This document shows, piece after piece, positions 10,285 to 22,200 of a stretch of DNA of 64,000 bases. Below the pieces are notes generated by a model that was not told the DNA's origin, ran no database searches, and worked only from the letters and a program-made list of their open reading frames with translations. Position numbers and translations under genes: made by a program. The DNA is from Helichrysum umbraculigerum (Eukaryota; Streptophyta; Magnoliopsida; Asterales; Asteraceae), in the NCBI GenBank assembly GCA_949592205.1, contig CATIUR010000001.1:243713250-243777249 (forward strand). Direction: 5' to 3'. Every line of letters starts with the position of its first letter. The stretch's first letter is position 1.

Positions 10285-11328
10285 GTAAGTTTGATTTGCT
10301 TTGCTCTCTATGGGTTTACTTGTTGAATTTGATAATGATTGATACATGTGTATAATTTAAAACCTGAAAGAACAATTGTTACTGAAACTGTTAGAGCTAT
10401 CATCATCTTCTTGCTCATCTTTGATTATAAGCTATTTAATTGTCAATTCATGAAATGGGTTTGATTGAATCATGTGGGTTTAAGTTGGGTGAAAGAAATT
10501 GAACTTGCATGTTGTTGTTGATGTTTTTATATGGTGATTATAGGTTTATATGATGTATTAGATTTGGTAAAAGCTAAGATTGATGATGAGTTTTAGGTTT
10601 AAAGTTCGTGCATAAAGTGTTGCAGGTCGGAATGCCTGCTGTAAAACGTGGGAACGCGATCCAGCTCCCTTGCACGGATCGCGTTACTATGTGAGATTTG
10701 GTCACAGACTGATTTGTTCCTTGAAACGCGATCCAAAAACCACAAGCCCGGATCGCGTTAGCCAGTTTTAGCTTGAGTTCAGCCGCTTTTGTTCATGGGA
10801 ACGCGATCCCAGTAGAAATCCCGGATCGCGTTTGTTAGCTATAATTGGTTACAGAAGTTTTTTCTAAAGTGGAACGCGATCCCACGTCCTTAACCCGGAT
10901 CGCGTTTGCATGAATATTTTTGATGGGTTTTGCAAATTTTGAAAATGCATAAAGTAATTTCAGGGTCGCGAGTAAGTGACAAATTTTATTAACTCGGTTT
11001 GGGTTGAAATTCACATGTTCACTCAGAAACGGCCCAATGATCAAAACTATTTTAATAGCCCAGGCGGTTTTTGGCCATTCGGGGTCATCTAAGGGTCGAA
11101 AATGGCATTTTTCAGTTTTTAAACATCATTTCGGGACTTTCTAAATTAATTTCGGATTGGTAACTTTTCTATAGCTTGAATACTTGTATTATATACACTT
11201 CATATGTAGTTTAAAGCATATAATGCTTAATTGTGTGATGCTATGTGTTAACATATGCTATATGATTATAATATCAGTTAATCGTTATTAATAAGTTACT
11301 GACTTGTATTGTTTTGTGGTAATTTCAG
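10285..11328 (+). other. Candidate leader intron inside the solo LTR
   Basis: A GTAAGT donor at 10285 and a TTTCAG acceptor ending at 11328 define a 1,044-nt segment matching the other LTRs of the lineage by position. The palindrome array at 10653-10906 lies inside it. Splicing is inferred. Confidence 0.45.
10653..10906. repeat. Four AACGCGATCC/GGATCGCGTT hairpin pairs
   Basis: Perfect 10-bp inverted repeats with loops of about 13-15 nt occur at 10653-10685, 10725-10759, 10800-10832 and 10873-10906. The stems are essentially invariant, whereas loops and spacers differ completely, which suggests the stem sequence or structure has been preserved or homogenised. Confidence 0.9.
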
Positions 11329-12638
11329 ATAAGCAAAAGGAAACTCAGTGATATTAGACAACTGAATGGAGACTGGGAATTTTCGGTGAGTGGTAACTGT
11401 AATCTTCGGTTCAACCCAGTCGTAACAAGTCTGGTTACAATGGATGAACATACTTTGTTATGAGTTATTGATTGATTAGTCTTTTGGGTTATTGTTATTG
11501 TTGATTGGTTGTTTATATTCCATGATGGCATGACTATTATGCATTATGTGACTATGTTGATTATTCAGAGGTCAACACTGGTTGGGTTTGTTGCTATTGT
11601 TTGGCTGGCGGGGTTTCCGATACACATCGTTGATGGATGAACCCTAGTCAGTGAAGATAGCTTCAAACTATCGGTAAATCACTGTGATGACATACCAGTG
11701 GTTTAAGGTGTTCTTGTGATGGCATACCAAGAACCGCCGGTCCTCTTTGTTGTTGTGTGTTTAATCTATTTGTTGTAAGATTTGTTGTTTCTGGATTGAA
11801 CTGTCGGATACAGTTCCATTCACTTAGCTGTGAGCTAATCCCACCATGTTTAACATTTTACAGATTATGGTTAGATTATGGATTGGGCATGTGGACTGGA
11901 TGGGATGTTTGACTACTACTACATATTACTATGATGTTTTGCTAATTTAATGTTATGGTGTTGGATTTTTATATAAAACTCAGTCCCTCGTATATGTTTT
12001 GTAATAACTTAAATCTTAAAATGTTGTCTTTTGAAAATTTAACACTTTACATATGTAATTAGTTTATAATGTTTATGAAAGTTTTATGAAGGGACTTGCG
12101 CTTCCTATGTTATAAATATAAATAACATTTGTTTGAAAACATGGGGTGTTATACAAATAAAAGGTTTCTTTGTATTTTCATTTTTAATACAGATCATCAA
12201 ATCGTTTCCAAAATAGTTTAAGGTGTATGGCTGTATGCCAAAGGGACAAATAATAAGTTACAGCAGCAGCAGCTATTTATATCTCTTTGATTATTGTGGT
12301 CGTTTTCCTTCCATCTAACTATTCAATATATATACATACAATATATAAATAATTTATTAGTTATGTTAACGTTAATTTGAAGAAGAAGAAGATGGCGATA
12401 AGGGAAAAAAATTAAATGATGAAGGACTGTTGTTTACGACGTTGCTGATTTCTTCGTAATTTTTTAAATTTATTTGTTTACTATTTGTTACCATGTTTAT
12501 GTATATTAAAATTAAAATTAATTCGTGTATACAATCATTCTCAGCTCCCATTATTGTTGTTGTTTTGGATATTTAGGGTTTATTTGATTAGAGTATAGTT
12601 GTGATTGATTTATATTATTGTGGATTTGTATGAGATAG

Positions 12639-13130
12639 TCATTAGAGGGCGGACCTATTACCGAAAAGCTGAAACTAAATCAACCTTGTTGTTGTACATC
12701 GGAAGAATTCCTCATGGAAATTACGAGAATGAAATGGAAGGTCATTTGTTTGTTTGTTCAGTTTTTCGTTTATGATTTAGAAGTTTGTGAATATGCACGA
12801 GTAATTTATACACCTATGTTTTGAATATTGTGGTGTTTGTTAGGATAGTAGGCTATAACTACTTTAAGTTGATTATATTGTATCTCGTGGTTTTGCAGCT
12901 TTTATCAAGCAGTTTGGAAAAATCAGGAGGATTAGGATTGCAAAGAATAGGAAGGTTAGATTGTTTGTTTTAAAGTTGTTTGTTATATTTGAAGTATATA
13001 GGTTGTAGGATATTGAAAGTTTTAGATGTTATGTGATTTTCATTTAACGAACTCTTTCTTAGTAGAGTTCCACGAATAGTGCTGGTAAATCAAGTTTAGC
13101 GTTTTTGTGTTTCAAGAATTATATTGGTTC
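12639..13130 (+). pseudogene. Broken NIFK-like nucleolar RNA-binding protein gene
   Basis: Exon-like sequence encodes the motif SLEGGPITEKL and then, in another frame, LLYIGRIPHGNYENEME. After an intron with a TTTTGCAG acceptor at about 12899 comes AFIKQFGKIRRIRIAKNRK. The order LEGGP, YIGRIPHG, QFG, RIRIA(R/K)N matches the RNA-recognition motif of plant homologues of human NIFK (Ki-67 FHA-interacting nucleolar phosphoprotein), which act in pre-rRNA processing. A frameshift near 12670-12690 separates the first two blocks. A weak third exon (GKSS..FLCF near 13090-13125) seems diverged. No start exon or C-terminus was found, and a MITE and a hAT element follow. It is a gene fragment, probably non-functional. 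Confidence 0.65.
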
Positions 13131-13292
13131 TGGTAATGGTATAGTAATTAATTGATATATTTGATAACAGTTCACTTGATCCGTGTCTATGTAGAGTTTA
13201 TAAATTACATTTTAGTATGAAATGTTATGACTAGGAGAATCCTTTTCATTATATAGCTTTTACTTATTTCTTTCTCATACAAGAAATAAATA

Positions 13293-13488
13293 CTCCCTCC
13301 GTCCCAAATTGTTTGTCCACCTTACTATTTATGTTTGTCCCAAAATTATTGTCCACTTCCAAAATCAACCAATCAAAATGCTTGAAAATTGTAAAGTTGA
13401 AATTCTATTGGTAGTCAACAATAATAAATGCACTTTTCTTAAACTGTGTGTTTCTTGTTTGGTGACAATCATTTTGGGACGGAGGGAG
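13293..13488. mobile_element. Stowaway-type MITE
   Basis: Ends CTCCCTCCGTCCCAAATTGTTTGTCC and an inverted match ending GGGACGGAGGGAG are flanked by TA duplications (13291-13292 and 13489-13490). About 196 bp, non-coding, of the Tc1/mariner-derived group. Confidence 0.88.
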
Positions 13489-13530
13489 TACTTTTTTTTG
13501 ACGAAAAACATAAATTAAATTGATAAGATC

Positions 13531-14867
13531 TAGGGGTGAGCATTCGTACCCAAATCCCGATCCGTACCGGTACCATACCGAACCGGTACCGTACCACTTT
13601 AAACGGTCCGGTATTTGGTACTCACTTTAGGGCCAAAAAGATAACCGGTATCAACCGGTTCGGTACCGGTATTTTACCACTTTTTCCGCTTTGATACCAT
13701 ATCCGAAATATACATTTTTTCTTGTTATAGGTCCGTAGGTTCTTTCTATATTTTAAAAAGATTTATTTGAAACATCATTTCTATGATCATATGATATGTC
13801 TATGAATATAAAAATGATATTTTTTAGGTAATTAAGAAAAGTATAAAATAGAGTTATACTATCGTGTATGAATACAATTATAATTTTATAGAAGTCTAGC
13901 TGGTACTCTTTGATACACAAACAATCACGTTTTTAGCACCCTAGTTAAATTGGATTCCAAACATATTGCTTGTTAATATAAAGGTAAGAATCATGACTTG
14001 TGTCATTGTCAAATCACTTAATACGGTACAATAATGTCTAGGGGTGAGCATTCGTACCCAAATCCCGATCCCGTACCGGTACCGTACCGGAACCATACCG
14101 AACCGGTACCGTACCACTTTAAACGGTCCGGTATTTGGTACTCACTTTAGGGCCAAAAAGATAACCGGTACCAACCGGTTCGGTACCGGTATTTTACCAC
14201 TTTTCCCGCTTTGGTACCATATCCGAAATATAAATTTTTTTTGTTATAGGTCCGTAGGTTCTTTCTATATTTTAAAAAGATTTATTTGAAACATCATTTC
14301 TATGATCATATGATATGTCTATGAATATAAAAATGATATTTTTTAGGTAATTAAGAAAAGTATAAAATAGAGTTATACTATCGCTTATGAATACAATTAT
14401 AATTTTACAGAAGTCTAGCTAGTACTCTTTGCTACACAAACAATCACGTTTTTAGCACCCTAGTTAAATTGGATTCCAAACATATTGCTTGTTAATATAA
14501 ATGTAAGAATCATGACTTGTGTCATTACCAAATCACTTAACACGGTACAATAACGTCATTGTATATATTTGTTTTTCTTCGTCAATATCCATCTATGTCA
14601 CTTAATGATGTTTTTATTTATTTGTGATTCATTAATATTTATCTTATTTGAATTTTATCGAGTACAAAATACGTAGATAGGTTTACTTATTATTCTACTA
14701 TTTTTTGATACCAAAGCGGTATAGTACCACTTTTACCCGTACCGGTACCGGAACCGTTCCGGTACCGTACCGCTTTAAACGGTCCGGTATTCGGTACTCA
14801 CTTTAGGGCCAAAAATAAAACTGATACCAACCGGTTCGGTACCGATTCCGTACCATACTCACCCCTA
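13531..14867. mobile_element. Non-autonomous hAT element with internal duplication
   Basis: Termini TAGGGGTGAG and CTCACCCCTA are inverted copies, flanked by a perfect 8-bp duplication ATAAGATC (13523-13530 and 14868-14875), the hAT signature. The interior holds (GGTACC)n-rich self-complementary tracts. The left ~507 bp occurs twice in tandem (13531 and 14038), each copy beginning with the same TAGGGGTGAGCATTCGTACC terminus. Short open frames here are artefacts of the repeats. Confidence 0.9.
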
Positions 14868-14875
14868 ATAAGATC

Positions 14876-15637
14876 AAATGATCCAATTGAGTTACAAATG
14901 ACGATTGCAAGATGACAATCTAAATGCAATATTTGAAAGTGAAATAAACCCTAACCACATTGAAATACAGTGACCTAACACATATCTAACTAAAAAATAC
15001 AATAAACCCTTGGCTTCCCAAATCAAACATTGAGCTTCATCAGAAAAGTTGTTTGCCGACTTGTGAATGATAACGGAAAAAAGTGATAAGCTGATGAAAA
15101 CGGTAAAACGACAATCCTATCAAAACGAGAAGCCATAACCTCCATTAATCAAACCCACCGAACACCTACACCACAAGTTTAAGGCGAACACCTAGCGGCT
15201 AGACATTGCAACAGCCATACGAAACCCGAACCTCAAAAACCCGACAAGTACAAATCTGCCTCAACGGAAACCAAATCTACCGGAAAACCTCAGAAGGCCG
15301 AAACCTCAAGGATAAAATAGGTCCACCGGAAAACGGACAGACCGAAGAAAGAAGATGAGCCGATCGAGCACGAGGACACTAACCAGAGAACACGGGAATC
15401 GAGACTGAATGCCGATGTAACCGAAATCGGAGATGACGACGCAAACCGAACTAGGTGGTGGTTCAGCGAGATATAGGAAGGAATTACGGAGTACGATCCT
15501 CCGTTTTAAGGAAATCACCGTTAAAAGTTCGATCTGACGAGAAACAAGTGTTGGGGTTGAAACTTGAAAGAGACGAACAAAAACTACAAACGTTTGAGTG
15601 AGATAATTAGGGTTGGTGAGGCCCTCCGGACCTCCGG
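14876..15637. other. Unassigned segment, continuous with 26577-26747 before insertion
   Basis: No convincing gene was found. Removing the nested retroelements joins it to 26577-26747, which ends in a Helitron-type 3' terminus. It may be the body of a Helitron read on the plus strand, but no 5' TC end was identified. The composition (CCGGA, ACCGGAAA) is richer in GC than the flanks. Confidence 0.35.
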
Positions 15638-16774
15638 TATAACGCCCCTCATTTTATATATCAATATTATATTAATAATACGGAAGCGTAGTAATTTAAA
15701 ACACATCATTAACTTATAGCAACTTAATTAAATTTCATAAACAGTTCATAGTTTAAGACATACCAGTTCAAAAACTATTTAACCACATCTTAAATGGGGC
15801 ATTATATAAAACCAACTTGATTAGTACAAAACATTATCAGAGTAGCATGCTGTCAAGACATTCCCAGCTCCTAAAGCATCGACTTCCTGCTACCCATCTA
15901 TCCAAAATATAATCTGCAGGAAGTAGAGAGGAGGGATTAGCACATAGCTAAGTGAGTGAGTTCATCACACAACATTCAACTTAGCATAATCACCTAATCA
16001 CAACAAATCAACAACACAATAATGAGGATCGACGGCTCTGGGGATAACCATAAACCCGGGTGGCTCCCCAAGAACACTTATCCAACCTATCCGTATGGCC
16101 ATAACGGACGAGACCGATAGCTAGTGGTTATCCTACTCAGATACAGTTCAATACACACAACAAATGAAGTAAATCCCTGTATCATTCACATGATAACCAA
16201 CTAGCCCAACCAACAGTTCAACAACTCGTTGACCTCATTAACAACTGATGCCCGAAGGCCACACATTGCACATAGAATAATGATCAACAAAGTATATTAA
16301 ATAAGCAACAACAATATATCACGCTTATTCGTTGTAATCCAATGATCACAACTAAATTCAATGGTGAGTTCCGAATCCACTCACCGATACCTCGGTAGCC
16401 ACAAACTCAGATTCCAGGTGCTACTTATCTTTTGGAGGATCTGAGAATTAACAACCAACACAAATTAGTACTTTGCCTCATAATTTGTAAATATCAAAGT
16501 GGGCATTTTTATAAAAATGCCACTATAGCATCCAATAAGTGCCACTAAAGGCATTTCATATACAATACTCACTTGACTCAAAACATCTTTGTTAAGTCCC
16601 GTAACTCATTTAAAATGTTCACATTATAACATATTTTTCAGTCAAAAAGTGCCACTAAAGTACCCCTTAAGTGCCACTATAGGTATATGAAATAAAAGTG
16701 CTACTAAAAACACCACCTTCTAAACACTTATGCAATTTTGAAATTTGCAAAAATCCATCAAAATTAAACATGCA

Positions 16775-16955
16775 AACGCGATCCGGACAAGGCATGGTGG
16801 GATCGTGTTCTTAAGTGGAAAAATATTCTGTAACCGAAAATCACTAGCAAACGCGATCCGGATAATAGGCCTGGATCGCGTTTCCAAGGCCAAAACTCGA
16901 CTGAGACATTTTATAACTAGGGAACGCGATCCGGAAACATTGCTAGGATCGCGTT
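16775..16955. repeat. Three AACGCGATCC/GGATCGCGTT hairpin pairs
   Basis: Pairs lie at 16775-16809 (right arm with one change, GGATCGTGTT), 16850-16882 and 16923-16955, inside the candidate intron of the minus-strand solo LTR. Stems match those at 10653-10906 and 17934-18112. Spacers do not. Confidence 0.9.
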
Positions 16956-17557
16956 CAGCTATTTTTCAGCTCAAGAAGAAACCTGCAACAACATTTCAGC
17001 TCGACCCAAATTTCACCATCTCTAAATTTTCATATAACAATTCGACCAAGCATCATTTTTAACATCAAGGAAGTGTTATATTACATCTACTACTACCAAC
17101 AACTTCCAAAGATACCATTGTAACATCCCCAAATCGGGCCTAGGAGAAAAGGTATTTTATTTTAATTATTTATGTGATTTATAATTATTACCTGTGTTTG
17201 ATTTTAAATTTAATAGGTAAATGAGCCTCAGGAAATATTGTGACTATTGAAATGTTAGCTGTTTTAGATAATTTTAGGTGACAGTAAAATAAAATAACTT
17301 TCTCGCGTTTGAAATTTAGGTTCCAGACAATTAGTTTAGAAGGGGTATAATTTAAGATTTCATGCAGTTGGGTTAAATGAAATGATCGATCCCTTTTTGT
17401 TCTCACTTCTACCATTTTTGCCTAAATCTCTCAAGAACACACACCTAACTACAATCAAAGAAAAATCAAATTGGAACTGATTTCTTCAAGTGAAGACTGT
17501 GATTTTGAGTTTTTATCTTGCTCTTCATCTTCTTCATATCATCATCATCAAAGATTT

Positions 17558-18278
17558 ATAAGTGTATAATGCTCATTTTCATACATAAGCTTGAAATGTT
17601 GAATTAGGTCAAATTAATGATGGAATGGAGTAAGTTATACTTGAATATGTTTTGTGTAGTGATTATAAACTGAATTCTTGATTAATTAGGTTAAATTTCT
17701 TGTGTTTCATACTCTATTTGAATGAATGTGGGTTTGGTTGAAATTTGGGTAAAATGATGATGCATGTATGGATTTTGATGTTAGATGTTATTGTTTATTG
17801 TTACATTATGTTCATAGATGATATTGTGGTCAAATATGGGTAAAAGTTTGAGTACATAACTGCACTTGGTCGATTTTGAGTTTGTAGTTCGTAGTTGTAA
17901 GTTGCAGGTCTGTTTGGAGCTGAAAAGCTTTGAAACGCGATCCCACAACTTGACCTGGATCGCGTTCCTTAGTTATAAACTGGATCCTTCGTGTTTTGAT
18001 CATGTAAACGCGATCCTGACCCTTAACCCGGATCGCGTTCCTCAGTGGTTTTCGGTAACATAATATTTTGTGAAGAGGAACGCGATCCCAACCCCCTGAA
18101 CTGGATCGCGTTTGTCTTTGTTAGTTTGACAAATTTGATGTTTTGTGAAATTGTTAGAATTCAATACTTATATCATTTATCCATTGATATTTCTTGATTA
18201 TTGATGTAAGTATTTAAGTACAGATATAATTTGAATTATGAAACAAGTTATTAACTTGTGTTTAGATTGTGTTTACAG
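17558..18278 (+). other. Candidate leader intron in the 5' LTR, donor mutated
   Basis: The donor site reads ATAAGT instead of GTAAGT. The acceptor GTTTACAG ends at 18278. The equivalent segment of the 3' LTR (24370-25090) keeps the intact donor. The length of 721 nt includes the hairpin array. Confidence 0.4.
17934..18112. repeat. Three AACGCGATCC/GGATCGCGTT hairpin pairs (5' LTR)
   Basis: Pairs at 17934-17966, 18007-18039 and 18079-18112. All six arms are intact in both LTR copies, even though other substitutions fall in the loops and spacers. Confidence 0.92.
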
Positions 18279-19086
18279 AGGCACCGAAGACTCAATAAAA
18301 TAAGATCTTTGAGTTTGGAGACTGAAACGAGACAGGTGAGTGGTCTGGTTTTCACAGTTTAATTTTGGTGTTAACAGTTAGTTACATCAATTTTTAGTTG
18401 ATACTATTGATTGAATTATTGATAAGTTGATGATAGAATTATTGATCGTATTTGTTGATTTATAGATTGATTGATTTCTAGTGAATGATTCCATGATAGG
18501 TTGGAATGATAGAGGTCAATTATGTTGGGTTTAGTCGCTATAGGTTAATCTTTATGGGTTGGATGAACATTCGTTGTGAATTAGTCCATATTGATTAAAG
18601 ATAGCAATAAACTATCGGTAAAATCTCTGTATTGGCCTGCAGTTGATTATTAAGTGTTCTTGGAGTGCCACCGCGGACTGAGGGTATCTCAAGAACCACC
18701 GATCCTCTGTTTTGATTGTTTATTTTAGTTGATTGTTGTGATTGATTGTTATGCTAAGTTAGATTGTAAGACTTAGTTTACTCACTTAGCTTCGTGCTAA
18801 TTCCCCACAATACTTTTGCAGGTTAAATTTTTGGGTTGTTTGGGACGTGTTGAAGGTTTGAAGAAATGTTTGCCAAGTTGAACTCTGATCGTTTTGTTAT
18901 TTCTTGTTTTGTTAAATAACACCCAGTCGATAATTATCGTTTGTAACTATATCTAAATTTTAGAACATATGTAATGTTTTGGTTGGTGATATCGTGACAT
19001 CTATGAATATATTATATATGGGATTTGCGCTTCCGAAAAATATAAAAAAAAAAAAATTGTGTCTTAAATCGTGGGGTGTTATAAGT

Positions 19087-19098
19087 TGGTATCAGAGC
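19087..19098 (+). other. Primer binding site (tRNA-iMet)
   Basis: TGGTATCAGAGC lies 3 bp after the 5' LTR, complementary to the initiator tRNA-Met 3' end. Confidence 0.95.
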
Positions 19099-19254
19099 GT
19101 AAGTTTAGGTGAATTGAGCATTTAAAGTGTTCAATCCTAAACTTAGTCATGTTGGTCAAACATTTCTTGTGGTGGGGATTAGTTATGATAGTTGATTGGG
19201 TTAGTTGCTAGTACTAACAATTAACGAATGTTGAGATGTGATGTGATGACAGGT

Positions 19255-22200
19255 ATGGCGGATAATGAGCCACCTTCCCATACTCTCAATGATACTTCAC
19301 GGACAGATGTACCACCAGAGAACCAGGGTCATAATGGTACATCTAATTTAGCCGGTGGAGAAACCGAAACTGGTCAGGAGTATATTATGAGATTGGAGAA
19401 TAGAGTGTTGGAACTTCAGAGAGAACAGGCTGGATCTTCTCAACATCCAGTTTCTACTCGTCCACATATTGCGACTAATGTTCCACCCATTGTATCTTTT
19501 ACACGGATTCCGGTATCTAATCCTTTTATTTCACAACAGCAGCAACAGGGTTATACTTATCAGACCTCGGGTCCTTTTCCTTCGTCTGGTTATACTAGTT
19601 ATCAAATACCTATTCCAACTTTCCAACAGTTGAAGAAAGGTTGTTCTCTTAAAACCTTTATGTCATGCAATCCTTCGGTATATTCTGGAAGTACCGATCC
19701 TACGGTCACTCTTGACTGGCTACGTGATGTTGAGAGAAAACTTAATGTATGTCATTGTGAGGAGGAGGATAAGGTACCTTATGCGGTTCAGTTGTTAAAG
19801 GGTCAAGCCATGTTATGGTGGGATTCGATTACTGCACCATTATCTCCACAACAGTTGAATGCTATAAGATGGCCAGATTTTCATGCTGAAATTTATAAAC
19901 AATTTTGCTCGAAGTATAATCTTTCAAAGATTAGGCAAGAATTCCTTGACTTGCAAAAGACTGATCAAATGACAATTGATGAATTAATTAAGCAGTTTTC
20001 AGATAAATTGCGGTTTGTACAACAGTGGGTTCCGACTGACCGGACCAAAATTGATCACTTTGTGAAAACATTACCTCCTGATTACCGTACCACAGTGAGA
20101 CTAGCAGGTTCACTTCCTCAAGCTTATGATTTAGCTCGTTCGGTTGATGGGGATATTATGGCTAAAAGAATGATGAATAAAGAAAGGTATTCACAGAAAA
20201 ATAAAGGAGACTCTTCGAGTAAACAGAAAGGTCAAGGTAGTCCACAAAATAGGAGATCGAATTCTGGTATTCCAACGGATAGTAACTATTGTAATAGATG
20301 TCGAGCTAGGCATAATGGTCCTTGTACTCCCCAGACATCTAGATGTGTTAAGTGTGGAATTTTTGGACATGCTGCAAAAGATTGTACTTACCCAAATAGC
20401 GTGTGTTGGAATTGCCATAAAGAAGGGCATCGTGCAGGGGATTGTCCTGAGGCGAAGAGACAGAGTATGGGTGCGGGTAAAGGTTCGTCATCCTCTGGTC
20501 AAAAGAGGAAGAATCCACCAGTAGCTGCTAGCCGAGCTTTCCAAATGACAGTTGATGAGGCTGTCACCACTGAAGATGTTATTACTGGTACTTTTCTCAT
20601 AAATTCTGTACCAGCTCGTGTATTGTTTGATTCTGGTGCCAACTGTTCATTTATATCTGTGAACTTTTGTGATAGACTGAAATTGATCCCCTCTTTGATT
20701 GATAAACCTTTAGAAGTTGAGATTGCTGACGGTAAGTTAGTTCCAGTGACCACATCAGTAGCTGGAGCTAATATACTTATTGAGGGTCATGAGTTTCTAG
20801 TCTCCTTTTTATTGATGCCAATTCCTAGTTTCGATGTAGTTATTGGTATGGATTGGTTAAGTTTGAATAAAGCCAACATTGATTGTCATAGAAAGGTTAT
20901 AAGAATTCTGATTTCCGATGGGTCATACGTCATGGCTCGAGGAGAACGAGTAAAGGGTAGTCTACCATTGATTTCTTTGTTGAAAGCTAGGAAATCCCTA
21001 CTTAAGAATTGTGATTCTTATTTGGCTTATGTGATAGATAGCAAGTTAGAAAAGAAATCTTTGTCCAATGTTCCGGTGGTTTCTGATTACCCGGAAGTTT
21101 TTCCGGATGAATTGCCTGGTTTACCCCCTGTAAGAGATGTAGAATTTCAGATTGATTTGATTCCTGGTTCGACTCCTGTAGCTAAGTCTCCTTATAGATT
21201 AGCTCCTTCTGAAATCCGTGAGATGATGGGTCAAATTCAGGAACTGTTAGATAAAGGGTTTATTCGACCGAGTTCTTCCCCGTGGGGTGCTCCGGTTTTG
21301 TTTGTAAAGAAAAAGGATGGTACTTTGCAAATGTGTATTGATTATAGAGAGCTCAATAAAAGAACGGTGAAAAACAAATATCCATTGCCCAGAATTGATG
21401 AGTTATTTGATCAGTTACAGGGATCATCCTATTTTTCTAAGATCGATTTGAGATCCGGTTATCATCAAGTGCGAGTTCGTGAGGAAGATGTTCCTAAGAC
21501 TGCTTTTCGTACCCGATATGGTCATTATGAGTTTTTAGTTATGCCTTTTGGATTGACTAATGCTCTTGCTATTTTTATGGATTTAATGAATCAAGTATGC
21601 CGACCTTTTCTAGATAAGTTTGTGATTGTATTTATTGACGATATTTTGATTTATTCTAAATCTGAGGTGGAGCATGAACATCATTTGAGGTTGATTCTTG
21701 ACACTCTGAGAAAAGAAAATCTTTATGCAAAACTTTCCAAGTGTGAATTTTGGCTTCGAGAGGTACAATTTCCCGGTCATATCATTTGTAAAGATGGAGT
21801 CAAAGTGGATCCTTCTAAAGTGGAAGCCGTTATGAATTGGAGTGCTCCTAAAACTCCTTCTGAGATTAAAAGTTTTCTTGGTTTAGCAGGGTATTATCGA
21901 AAGTTTATTAAGGATTTCTCTAAAATTGCTGGCCCGTTAACCAAGTTGACTAGAAAGGATGTTAAATTTCAATGGGGTGATCAACAAGAATCATCTTTTC
22001 ATACTCTTAAACAGTTGTTATGTCAGGCTCCAGTGTTAGCATTACCTGACGGTACTGATGATTTTGTAGTATATTGCGATGCTTCTCATGCTGGTTTGGG
22101 AGTTGTTTTGATGCAACATGATCGTGTTATTGCATATGCTTCTCGTCAGCTTAAAACTCATGAAAGAAATTATCCTACTCACGATTTAGAGCTTGCAGCT

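Larger units (their letters stand above)
9836..12153 (+). mobile_element. Solo LTR of the chromovirus lineage
   Basis: A 2,318-bp LTR begins TGTAACATCC and ends GGGGTGTTATA, flanked by CAAAT duplications (9831-9835 and 12154-12158). It shares the TCAAGAACACACAC leader block (10154-10167), the GTAAGT donor, the CTCAGTGATATTAG block (11344-11357) and the TCGGTGAGTGG block with relatives. No primer site or coding sequence follows the 3' end, so it is a solo LTR left by recombination. Confidence 0.92.
17119..19083 (+). repeat. 5' LTR of the complete chromovirus
   Basis: TGTAACATCC...GGGGTGTTATA, 1,965 bp, colinear with 23931-25895 (offset 6,812). A weak TATA-like GTATAATTTA is at about 17344, followed by a pyrimidine-rich leader with TCAAGAACACACAC at about 17432. 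The +1 G of the candidate splice donor is A here (17558) but G in the 3' LTR (24370). Confidence 0.95.

Noticed and set aside
14044..14289. 81-codon open frame rich in Arg, Tyr and Thr
   Set aside because: It translates the GGTACC simple repeat of the hAT element and is not a gene.
15306..15518. 70-codon minus-strand frame
   Set aside because: No recognisable motif or start context. It lies in an unassigned repeat-like segment.
17188..17415. 75-codon minus-strand frame, repeated at 24000-24227
   Set aside because: It lies in both LTRs, has no domain and reads through the presumed promoter and leader. It is duplicated only because the LTR is.
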